DNA from: Prunella strophiata
Taxonomy: Eukaryota; Chordata; Aves; Passeriformes; Prunellidae
Assembly: GCA_036583965.1 (NCBI GenBank)
Contig: JAZBQD010000014.1
Coordinates: 27,571,490-27,635,489, forward strand
Reading direction: 5' to 3'
DNA: 64,000 nt
Shown: in pieces, positions 26,901-36,330 of the stretch
Layout: each line of letters begins with the position of its first letter
Numbering within the stretch: position 1 is the first letter of the stretch
Notes under the pieces: generated by a model
What the model was told of the DNA's origin: nothing
What the model saw: the letters and a program-made list of their open reading frames with translations, nothing else
Database searches by the model: none
Position numbers and translations under genes: made by a program

Positions 26901-29900
26901 CCCATCCTATCTAGTATTTTCTCACAAAGGACTGAATCAAGTACTTTACTGAAGTCCAGTCCAATGAGTGCTGAAATATTTTATTTGCCTGAAAATGCTC
27001 TCAAAAATCCATTGTTTTATTCTGGCATAGACCACACCACAACACATTGTACTGGCCTTAATGCTATTTCTGTCTTCAACTTCATTTTGATGGAGATATG
27101 TGTTGCTTCATATTCCTCCAGCATAATTTCCAGCACTTGTATTGAGTGTCATGCTGGAAGCTAAATTGCTTCAACCTGCTTTAAAGAGGTGGCACCTTCA
27201 ACTGCATATTCAAATAAGAACGACTACAACTCTTCATCATTAATATGGTCCTCTACTGGCCACAATTTTATCATCTTTTTTCTGTTTGTTTACATTGAAA
27301 AGAATACTGAGAGATTCAGAAGTAACAGCTTTAATTACAAAGAGGATCCACATGGGAAATATTCCTGACCCTCACAGTTCTGTCAATTCTGCACCTCCAA
27401 ATACCTTCCTCCTTACTGCCCTGGCATCTGTTCATGTTTCATTTTCTCACTCCTGTCCTTCTGCCCACCAAGATTACTCTCTTCTAGCTCTTCTCAAACC
27501 TCCTTTGCTATCCTACTAAGTCAGCCATTTCCTTTTCTCCTTTATCCTTTCAATCTCACAGGTCAGGGCAAGTTCTCCATTTTCTTTCATTTGCCTACAT
27601 TCCCCATATTACCACTGCTTCCCACTTTTAGCTTTAAAAGCTAACAAACTTTTCACTATATGGAGTGGCCAGAATCCATCACACTCCTTTACAAATCAGC
27701 CAGCTGTTCAAACAGCTAAACTAAATCCTGTTGCTAGGAGAATTGCACCAGGCAGTGAAGACTTGAACAAACATTATATTTTGAAACAAACCTTGATTTA
27801 TCCTCACAACAGCAAGCAGATAAGAATCTGGTAGTCTCAATGAATGCCAATAGCAAAGACAAATTATGGGATCTGCAAACAACTCATCAAGAACTCAATT
27901 CTAATAAAACACAAAGGTGTTCTAAATTAAAATCAATGAACAGAATATAGGCCAATGCTCCTATGAAAAGAATTTTGTTTGAAGTCAGAGAAAGCACATC
28001 AACCTTGGGCTATTCTACTACTTGTAGAATTTATACAACACGAGAAATTAGCTGGCACGGAAACTACATTCCATCATGCTGAATCAAACACAGACAAGCT
28101 GAAATTTTTAAAGTTAGTTAGACTTTACATTCCTCAATTCTAAAAAAAGTCACTATGGAGTGGTGACTCTTCCTAAGCCAGAAAACTAGTACCAGGATCA
28201 AACAGTATAATACACTGCTTATCTATTCAAGTTTACTCTTAAGGAAACCCGGCCCCTAAGCTATAAATCAAGTAAAGGCTTTTTAAATTTAACAGAATTA
28301 CACAAGTCTTCAGATATTTTCTTCACTGTAAATCAATTCTCCAATTAAAACCCAAAACTAATAATAGAGACATTTCAGCACATAAAAATAAAGAATATTT
28401 TTAGAATCAAAGACAAGCTGGTAAACTGGGACATCCAACTAGCCAACTCATTACAAAATCATAGCTCAATTCCACTTTAAATGAAAGCTATAATCAAATA
28501 ACTGCCCTCCCTAAGAAAATGTTGTAGACACTTTAGAATGTGAACAGAAGCTCCTTGTTTGCAATTACTTTAACACATCAAACAGCTTTGTCCATCCTAA
28601 AGGTCACTCAGCTTTGCAGCAGACTTCTTGATTTCATCTGACAAAATAGTTATTCATGGAATATCTCTTACTCCTAATCACCTTCTGGTGGAAAGAACTG
28701 AATATATCAAACAAGTTAATGCAAATCATCCTCACAAGAATTTCTTCTTTTCCCAATTAACTAGCAGCATAGTCTGCACTCTGGATATCCACCTCAGCTC
28801 CATAATCCAGCCATGGACCTCCCTGCTCCTGCCTCACATAGACATTCCTCATAAGATTGTAACAATCAAATCAGAAAAATGACCTGACTATATAGATGGA
28901 TTTTTAAGATCAAACAAAGTATGAAGTACAATTTTGCTTCAATATAAGTATGAGACTGGTGATGGATCAAAAACACTGCAGCACCTAGGAGCAGAAATAG
29001 TTTAAATTTAACAGAGATTTTTCATCAGAAAGTATGCCATAATTCCTGAGATGCTGTGAGATTGTAAGAAATTTTTCACCATGTTATACTGCTCGTGCAA
29101 GACAGGAGAAGAATTTAATTTGACACTATCTGCAATCTAAGAATGAAAAAGCTGTTGCAGTAACAGAAAAGGAATAAGTCACAACTTCAGCATTCCTTGC
29201 AATATTGAAGGTCAGGTTTAGGACCAAAGCAACAGTTCTGCATCCCCTAGGCAGCCCCTACCTCATAAAAATGATTCAGTAAAAAATGAAAGCATGCCTA
29301 GAACTCAAATACATAGCTATCCATAAGACAAGACAATTCTCACTAAGAGCACACACTGGAATTTCCAGAGGGACAACACAGCTCATTTACCACTGTAAAT
29401 GCTCTTGTATCAAGGGAATTCCCTTTGTGATAACCACTAATTCTTTTAATATCTTTTGAGTCTGCAGAAAGGATTTGCAGTGGCAAACTCTGTAGTACAT
29501 ATGCTTTGTGTTTGCCTTGTGCACAATCTTCCTTCAAACTAGTTCTCCCAAATACTAACTAAACACCTAAGTAGGTAAGATAAAACCTCATTATTTTTCT
29601 CTTTGAGCATCTGTGCAATTTTAAACTCCAGATTAAATAAACTTATTTCCAAATACAGACTTGTATTCACCCCTCCTGTGCAGATAGCTTTGAATAAGTT
29701 AGAACCCAGGCTGCATGGTCTTTGCCCTCTGCAATAATATACACTGAGTGGTGAATTGAAATCCTGCTTTGATTTGTAAAGCCAACTGTGCTTTAATCAC
29801 TTGTAAGATATCTAAAAGTTTGTTCTTGAGTAGCCAGGTGTCTACCAAGTAAAATTTGCTGTAACCCATACAGAAAAAAAGGCACTTGAGAAATTTGTAT

Positions 29901-32900
29901 TTCAATGCTACCTAGTATTTAAGGCTATAATGCACGCAGTAGTTTGCTTTCTCCTTTCCTTAAGGGCACTCTTAAAAATTAAAATGAAACAAAATACCAA
30001 AACTTAAAAGCTCTTGATACGTACTTTCAATTTCTAAAGACTGCAAATTAAGCTCAGTACCTGAAAGGAACTTAACATAGACAGCCTACCTGTCTGCTGC
30101 CATAACCAAAGGGACTACTTGATAAATTGGTGGTAACACTGTGTAGGATGATTTCACCACTCAAAGATCCAGAAACAATATAGCCATCATTCCAATTATA
30201 TGCAACACACGTGATTTCATCTTTATGTTCCTGTGGGAAAGGGAAGTTAGAGGGAGAGTGTTAAAGACATTCTTCCTCATTTATGCTTTTGTCAAAAAAC
30301 TTCAGCTTATTTTTTCTGACCATCTGTAACATTTTGAAAGATTTAAGGGTTGTTATGGAATATCACAGAAAGCAGCAGCAAAACATACCAAAGATCAATC
30401 ATAACCACTCTCTTGATTGTTTGCATTGGTGATTTTAATAAATTAGTAAAGAATGAACACATAATTATATACAATATTTTAATATGACAACCACATAGAT
30501 ATTTACCCCAGGTGTTATGAACGTTATTTTAAAAGTGAAGTCTCCCAGAAACCAGTGATATTTGAATATACTTTCTGATATACTACTGACAACTTCCCCT
30601 TCTGTCAGTTTTAGACCTAACACATATATTTACCAACCAGCTTTTCAGTAAAGTCATTTGCAGTGATAATATTGTGTATAATGAACATATTATTTTTTCC
30701 CTATATTCCTATATAGGGGAAGACAATGGAGTACTTCTAACCCAAAAGTTAGGAACAGATATTTAAAGTATTGGATACCTAGAGGTTTTGTTTCCAACTG
30801 TAACTCTGAAAGTCCAAGAGAAAAAGGATAAATCAAAGCTGAAGTTTCCTAGTCTCTTAAAACAGTGGTGCTAAATAAGGACAAACTGTCTACTGAAGGC
30901 ATGTAGGAAGGATACTAAGCCATCCTACATTTCATGCATCATAAAAAAGTTCTAGAGAATTCCTAGTGGATCAGTTAGAAGACAGCCATCTCCCAGCTTT
31001 GCACGACATTAGTTCTGCTACAGTATTCTACAAATACTGAAGTGTTTTCTCATTCAACATATCAAAAACAGCAACTACCTGGAATGCAAATCCTGGAAAA
31101 AATCCCCATCAGACAACACCAACTAAAATTTGCAAAACTAAGAAGTCTATTCTGGAAATTTAAACACATATTATTATGTGTTTAAATTGTAATTTTCATT
31201 TCAGAATTGTACTCTGAAAACACCAAGTTACATATGCTTGCTAAATTTGCTATTTACAGCACATAAAGAACATGAACAAGACCCAGATGTGTGCTAGCTC
31301 CTATCTGTGACCTTGATCCTACAAACACCAGACAGAGAAAGTACATTTTTTACAGGTGGCAGCAAAACTGGGAGTGGGAAGCTACAGCTCTTCCTCAGCC
31401 AAACTTACCTTTAGGCTGCGGTAAATCTTTCTGGACTTCAAATCCCAGATATTAACTGTGTTGTCAAGGCCTCCACTGACAAGATAGGAAGAACTAGAAT
31501 TCAAGCTCACACATGTCTGTTTTGCCTAATGGAGAAAGAAGAAAATGTATGCTGAAGATAATTAAGGGATTTATTCAGATCTACTTCAAAGCATATGGAT
31601 GTGTGTTTCCATCTTCATCAGTACAAACAGTCCCACTGACAGACAGACCTATTCATACTCTACAGCCATTTCCTTTTAAAAGGCATTTAAAATCAAGTCC
31701 AGTTTGGATATATATTTAATATACTTTAACATATAAGCATATTAATTAACAAACCTTCAAATACTCGCATTTCCCCATTCCCATTTTAAATATTTTGGCA
31801 CCTTTTCCTCCAATATGCATTTTCCCTTTAAATTATAGCTCTGTAAAGAGTAATCATAGCATTTTATTCAGGTATTCAGGTTTTCTAAAGAAATCCTAAG
31901 TTAAAGAAAAAAAACTCTTTAGAAGAAAATCAAAAAGTTGTCTAAGTTAAATACTTCACATTCCCTAAACATTACAGGGAATATTATAGCAGCAAACCTC
32001 ATAATTCAGTTAAGTGGTTCTTCTTAAAATAATCACTGAAGTACCAGTTTTTGAAAAAAAAAGGTCAATCTTAATGATAGGCCTGCATTGAGGACAAATT
32101 ATTATTCAGTTCCATCACGTTGAAAATTCACTTTTAAGTTCTCAGGATTTGAATGAAGAAAAAACAAATCCATCTAATTATTGACATGATAAATTGCAAG
32201 GGATTGCATTAGTTATAGATCAAATTTAGTGAAATCTTCAGGACAAACACTCCACCTTTGAAAGTGTTTGCTTCAGCACCCTAAAAGCAAGGTTTGAACA
32301 ACTTTTCAGAAAATTTTCAGTCCAAATCAGCATTACAACAGTTATCCAAGGAAAATAATTAGAATGGTTTAGAACACTAACAAGCTATTTAAGTGACCAT
32401 GTGAAGAGACTCTTCTAAAACTAAGTCCAGCTTTTTGAAGTGCCACACTTCCTTTTAACTAGGGGGAAAAAAGCCTTGAACACAACACAAACTCTCTTTT
32501 TTCTTGCAATACAAGCTGGCACATGTGTGCTCCAAGAACAACCCCTCCATAGACTCTTGTGTTTTCCAGTGTACAATTCATAGGCATGCACAATACTGAC
32601 AGTTCAAGCTGGAAAATGAAGTTCACACTTGAGCTATTCCATCTCCTACACATTAGATCACACCTGAACATTTGCATAAGTGCATCTGTATTTTCTTACT
32701 GACAGAACTATTTTAAAAGCACTATTGCCCTCACTCTTTATATATGTGTTTAACAATACACAAGGCAATGTTTTTAGGTATGTGTCATAATTCTAACAAT
32801 ACTAAAATTACATTGATCCCAATATGCAGAACAGATGTGAGACACACAGGATATCAAGTGAACTGGGGAGAAAATGAGGGAAAAGCATTACTCATACTTA

Positions 32901-34997
32901 CTCCTTCAGCTATTTCAAACAGTGGGACAGGTTTGCTTTTACAGCTTGAAACAACTATTTTATCACCAGCAGCAGAAGCAGTAGCCAGGTATCTATCTTT
33001 GTCACAAGTTAAGGAACATAATTGTAGGATACTGGTGATTAATAAAAGCAACAGGAAGTTTCCCTCATTGAACAGAAGACAGATTGGCTAAACAGTCTAA
33101 AGCACTGGACCTTGAAGGGACCTAGAAACAGAAACATAAGGCTATTTTCCAAGCTTTCATTAAGAAGCTCTTGAATTAACTACAGCCCTTACTTGCCAAT
33201 ACAAGACAGACAGCAATTTCTTTGATAGAAAAGACGAGAAATATCTGCCAGGTATTATTTAAGAGCTCTTTACCACTAAGGCAGCTTAACCAGTCTACAA
33301 TTCTGTTTCCCCACAAGCCCCAAGTAAGAGCCCCATTTATCACTAGTTCAAAGGAATGTCTGTGGCTGTTAGCAGACTATGGATTTAAAGAATGGTCCTG
33401 GTCATGACAAATGCTAGACTACTTCACTACACAGTTTCTAGAGTACAAAGAGCAGTTGCCAGTTTCTCCCACTCTGTACTGAGAAAAGAAAAACAAAAGC
33501 CCAAAAAGAACCTTTTATGAAACCAAGTACCCCAAAGTAATAATAATATTTATAGAATTACAGAGCAGGAAAACTGCATCTGCACCACCACCAAACAAAT
33601 TGAGTAATCATTCAGTCTTCTGGCCAATGCCCATTGTAATTTTGTATTTGCTCATTAAATAACACAGGTTAATTGGCTGGATTTAACACCACAGAACCAG
33701 CAGGCAGAGTAGTGCTTACTATTGCTTTCATTATTTTAAGGCACTTTTGAAAAATTTTACAGAACTATGCATAACCAGAACTAATGGTTTATTCCTAACA
33801 AGCTGACAAGTCTATAAAGTACTTCATTGTTTCAGTCTTGGGAGATGAAGAGGAGACTTGGTAGAAGAAACCATGTAAGACAGACTGTCTATAGATAAAG
33901 TTTACTAAACACATACTAGTGTGTATGCATACACATAAAACATTCTATCTGTGCTTCAGATTCTCTGCAAGCTCCATAGCTAATCCATTCATTTGTGTTT
34001 CAATTGGTATAACTGTTTTTCTCATACATTAACTTAGAGGACAGACATTCAGAACTTGCAGGACTCACGTGCAGTGTGCCAGCATCCTGTCCTCCTCCTA
34101 CACCAAGATGAGGCACCACATCTTCTCCCGTGACAGCCACACAAGTCTTTCACCTGAGAGCACACTGAGATTTCTCGTATGTTCATCTAACACTTGGCCC
34201 CTCTTATCATCATCCTAGAACTGGCTCCCAAGTCAGAGGTGAAAGACCTAAATGGGTCAGATCCATTTTGATGACAAACCATCACCATCCCATGAATGTT
34301 ATCCTACACAACAACATGTCTGTGCTTCCTCTCCAAATGCTACAAGCAATGGAAAAAAAAACCAGTGCTTAGAGGTAAGTGGACATTACCAAAGACTATC
34401 AGAATCAACAAGAAGCTGTCCTACAAAAAAAAAATCTTTGATTACAATTTTCCTCACTATACTATGCATAGAATTTTACTACCCCAGCAGCTGCTTTGCT
34501 CAAGCTTGTCAGTTAATTAAGCACTGTCTTGAAAGCGAGTATCATAATCAGCTACTGAAGAAACAAATGAGTCAGCTTTACAGTTGGCAGGCTATTCAGG
34601 CCTATTACAGCCATTAGAAAAGTGCTGGCTCCCGAGATGAGAAACTTCCTCAGAATTATTTACCATGATGGACTCATTCTGTAAATCCCTTCAGCACGGG
34701 GAACTGTAAAACTTTGGTCAAAATACATACCAATATTTTTATGCCAGACTTCAAAACATGTCAGGCCTGTGTTTTACAAACACTTCAGTAAAAAAGGAAA
34801 GAAGAAAAACCACTGGAATCTTGCAGAACACCCACAGAAATATGGCTGAAACTGTAAAGGATACTATTGCTGGCCCAGCACAGTGCACTGACTGGATGTG
34901 AGGGTGTATGTGGGTTGAACTGCTCCACCACAGTGAAAGAGGAATCCCATATTTTAATGTCATCTCCTGATGATGCAAAACGTATGCTTTCTTGCAT
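14820..34997 (-). CDS. NEDD1: NEDD1, gamma-tubulin ring complex targeting factor (complete CDS, 14 coding exons)
   Basis: NEDD1 is a WD40 protein that brings the gamma-tubulin ring complex to centrosomes and spindle microtubules. Joined exons: 34997-34865, 32996-32902, 31525-31409, 30230-30090, 25227-24998, 24011-23810, 22896-22710, 20176-20045, 19870-19829, 19404-19181, 18480-18348, 18059-17903, 15661-15595, 14924-14820. They total 1965 nt, that is 654 residues plus stop; human NEDD1 has 660. All phases match. Residues about 1-300 form the WD40 propeller ([30 protein letters not shown]). About 307-560 is a low-complexity linker with Ser-Pro sites (FSPVRD near 408, SSPLH near 464, GSPIKEE near 472), a region that mitotic kinases phosphorylate in mammals. 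The C-terminus from about 575 is the conserved helical gamma-tubulin-binding region, ending in a coiled coil ([16 protein letters not shown]). The start ATG sits in a good Kozak context (GCAGCCATGC). Identity is by direct resemblance to mammalian NEDD1 along its whole length. Confidence 0.97.
15595..15661 (-). CDS. NEDD1: NEDD1 exon 14
   Basis: Residues 598-620, [18 protein letters not shown], essentially identical to mammalian NEDD1. Acceptor TTCTTCCCCCAG, donor TTG|GTAAGT. Phase 2 in, 0 out. Confidence 0.96.
17903..18059 (-). CDS. NEDD1: NEDD1 exon 13
   Basis: Residues 546-598, including [17 protein letters not shown] and [16 protein letters not shown]. This starts the conserved C-terminal gamma-tubulin-binding region. 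Acceptor ATTGTAAAG, donor TTCAG|GTACTG. Phase 1 in, 2 out. Confidence 0.95.
18348..18480 (-). CDS. NEDD1: NEDD1 exon 12
   Basis: Residues 502-546, the least conserved, Ser/Pro-rich part of the linker ([25 protein letters not shown]). Acceptor GTTGTCAG, donor ACAA|GTAAGT. Phase 0 in, 1 out. Confidence 0.92.
19181..19404 (-). CDS. NEDD1: NEDD1 exon 11
   Basis: Residues 427-501, linker with [25 protein letters not shown] and [12 protein letters not shown]. All three blocks are recognisable in mammalian NEDD1, and two Ser-Pro sites are kept. Acceptor TTCATTTTAG, donor CAG|GTATTC. Phase 1 in, 0 out. Confidence 0.94.
19829..19870 (-). CDS. NEDD1: NEDD1 exon 10 (42-nt exon)
   Basis: Residues 413-427, [15 protein letters not shown], matching mammalian DAVVNKGSDESIGKG. 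Acceptor GTTTTGTAG, donor AATG|GTAAGC. Phase 1 at both ends, so skipping would keep the frame. Confidence 0.88.
20045..20176 (-). CDS. NEDD1: NEDD1 exon 9
   Basis: Residues 369-413, with [15 protein letters not shown], a near copy of mammalian KSSLGDMFSPIRDD and a likely Ser-Pro phosphosite. A second AG twelve bases further into the exon (..CCCCATAG) would break the frame, so the acceptor TTTTGAAG is chosen. Donor GATG|GTGAGT. Phase 1 at both ends. Confidence 0.93.
22710..22896 (-). CDS. NEDD1: NEDD1 exon 8
   Basis: Residues 307-369, Ser/Thr- and Asn-rich linker after the propeller, with [13 protein letters not shown] matching the mammalian NKPTTVNKRSVNV segment. Acceptor TTCTTCAG, donor ACAG|GTAATG, phase 0 in and 1 out. 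Confidence 0.92.
23810..24011 (-). CDS. NEDD1: NEDD1 exon 7
   Basis: Residues 239-306, including [17 protein letters not shown] and [17 protein letters not shown], the last WD blades. Acceptor CATACTTGAAG is unusual because a purine pair precedes the AG. Donor AAG|GTACTT. Phase 2 in, 0 out. Confidence 0.94.
24998..25227 (-). CDS. NEDD1: NEDD1 exon 6
   Basis: Residues 163-239, including [20 protein letters not shown] and [15 protein letters not shown], then [14 protein letters not shown]. Two WD repeats. Acceptor GTTTTACAG, donor AAAAA|GTGAGT, phase 0 in and 2 out. Confidence 0.95.
26381..26805 (-). mobile_element. CR1 LINE fragment in a NEDD1 intron
   Basis: The plus strand shows AAGGCTGGAAAAGACCTCAAAG, the complement of the CR1 3' UTR. 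Conserved blocks then follow in the CR1 order (AACTGGTGCAACTTGAGGCC, CTTTTCTCCAGGCTGAACCC, CAGCTGCTCCTCACACGACC). The element lies in the NEDD1 intron between exons 5 and 6. It is 5'-truncated, and the terminal 8-mer repeat is degraded. Confidence 0.9.
26885..27110 (-). repeat. Possible older L3/CR1-like fragment
   Basis: The plus strand has TTTACTGAAGTCCAGTCCAAT, resembling a conserved block of L3/CR1-type LINEs on their minus strand. It lies directly beyond the CR1 fragment. Too diverged to be sure by eye. Confidence 0.25.
30090..30230 (-). CDS. NEDD1: NEDD1 exon 5
   Basis: Residues 116-162, beginning [15 protein letters not shown] and ending GYGSRQ. This WD repeat aligns with mammalian DHKDQVTCVTYNWND. 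Acceptor TTTCCCACAG, donor CAG|GTAGGC, phase 0 at both ends. Confidence 0.95.
31157..31188. repeat. Perfect 14-bp inverted repeat in a NEDD1 intron
   Basis: Arms AATTTAAACACATA (31157-31170) and TATGTGTTTAAATT (31175-31188) flank a 4-nt loop. It lies 232 nt downstream of exon 4 in transcript order. Confidence 0.85.
31409..31525 (-). CDS. NEDD1: NEDD1 exon 4
   Basis: Residues 77-115, from [19 protein letters not shown] through [12 protein letters not shown], a clear WD repeat. Acceptor CTCCATTAG, donor AAG|GTAAGT, phase 0 at both ends. Confidence 0.95.
32902..32996 (-). CDS. NEDD1: NEDD1 exon 3
   Basis: Residues 45-76, including [17 protein letters not shown], part of WD blade 1-2. The acceptor ..TGACAAAG has a poor pyrimidine tract. 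The donor GGA|GTAAGT is consensus. Phase 1 in, phase 0 out. Confidence 0.93.
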
Positions 34998-35010
34998 GGC
35001 TGCACCTGTT
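34865..35010 (-). CDS. NEDD1: NEDD1 exon 2 (first coding exon)
   Basis: The acceptor is TTATTATTGCCAG. Thirteen 5' UTR bases precede the ATG at 34997-34995. It codes residues 1-45, beginning [18 protein letters not shown]. The donor is a weak GTATCC at 34864. It is supported because only this junction gives ..CWASN|NRYLATAS, matching mammalian ..WSSNNNFLVTAS. Confidence 0.93.
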
Positions 35011-35839
35011 CTGGCAATAATAAATGAATAAGTGAAAATATACAAAACAAAAAAATAAACCAGGCAACATAACAATTCAAAATGACAACTTTAAATGTTA
35101 CAGTTGACGTTTTCTTGATAACTGCAACATTTGGAGAGTTTAACAGTGAGTACCGTTCAGCTGCATACGCGAGTGAAAGCAGCAGACACTCCAAGCTTTT
35201 GCTACTTGAACTCTGGCAGGAAATGCGCGGTTTCTCTTTCACAAAGCCAGCCTCTCTATGGCACCAAGAGAGTAAAAGGAAGCCTTTATCTCCACAGTAC
35301 ACAGCTGCCTACCAGGAAGCCCTGAGTATCTGAAGGACCCATTTCCCACCAGTAGATGGGGATGTACAAACCAGAATCAAACTGTTGCAGGGCAAGGCTG
35401 GCAGTACGGACCTAAAGGACGCCAGCGTTCATCTCACCACTCCAAAGATATCCTAAGAATCCTTTAAACTAAACCATCCTTTAAACTAGACCATAGTAGA
35501 ATACGAGCGACAATGAGTCACCTTTCATCGCACCTTCCAAAACATTACGAAGCAAAAAGGCCAAGAACAATGTACTGCTACTTATTTTGACTGACACCTT
35601 TAAGACTTAAAGCCAGGTTAACCGGTGCCTGGTTTCAAACGCTGACCCTCATCTTTTTATTCCTGCTAATTTTAAACTATCAACAGACGAGAACTGTAAA
35701 CGTGAGCCTTCCATTCAGCTGAGAACACACAAAAAAAACCCACCCCTAGTCAAAGTCTGCCGGACGTTTCCACACAGCTTTAGGCCACTCATTCTTACTG
35801 CCGGGACTGTTAGCTCTCACAAAACTACACAAGAAATTC

Positions 35840-36330
35840 AGGGTCCACACACGCTTCACAGGGCAGCATCCCGCGGAGCCGCTCTCCCGCCTCAGCACAG
35901 AGCTCGTCTCCCGCCCCGCAATTCGGCCCGGGAGGAGCCGCTCCGGGCACCCGCCCCTCGGCACCGCCACCGCCCGGCCCCGCTCCCGCGCTCTCCCCGC
36001 GGCACTGCGCACCTGGCCGGGCGGGCCCCGGGCCGAGCCCTCGCCTTGCGCCCCTAGGCCCGGCGCAGCGCCGCCTGAGGGTTCGGCCCGGCCCGGCCCG
36101 GTTCCGCCCGCCCCGCCGGGCCCCGCGCTCCGGCCCCGCGCGCCGCGCCGCGCCCGAGTTCACGCGCCCCGTCCCGGCAGCCCCCGCGCGCCGCTCCCGG
36201 CGCTACGGCGGCCCGGAGGGGCCGGATCGGGCCCCTGAGGCCGCAGGAGCCGCTCCCTGGCAGCGGCGGGAGGGAGCGGGCCTGGCCGCGCAATAAACCC
36301 GCCGGGACTCGCTTCGAGGGGCACCACATC
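35840..36330 (-). promoter_or_regulatory. NEDD1: CpG-island promoter of NEDD1 with probable noncoding exon 1
   Basis: This stretch is very GC-rich with many CpGs, against AT-rich flanks. It lies about 0.8-1.3 kb upstream of the NEDD1 ATG exon. The ATG exon has a splice acceptor 13 nt before the ATG, so a noncoding exon 1 must lie upstream. The donor CCAG|GTGCGC at 36012 (minus) is one candidate for its end. Several long overlapping reading frames here are a by-product of the base composition. The exact start site is not determinable by eye. Confidence 0.8.

Larger units (their letters stand above)
25228..30089 (-). other. NEDD1: NEDD1 intron 5 (largest intron, 4.9 kb)
   Basis: Contains the CR1 fragment at 26.4-26.8 kb and otherwise AT-rich DNA. 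No further exon is needed, because exons 5 and 6 join in phase 0 with the expected protein (..[12 protein letters not shown]). Confidence 0.85.

Noticed and set aside
34751..35302. 183-codon minus-strand frame overlapping the NEDD1 start exon
   Set aside because: It is in a different frame from the conserved [13 protein letters not shown] start and reads through a real acceptor and donor. No family resemblance.
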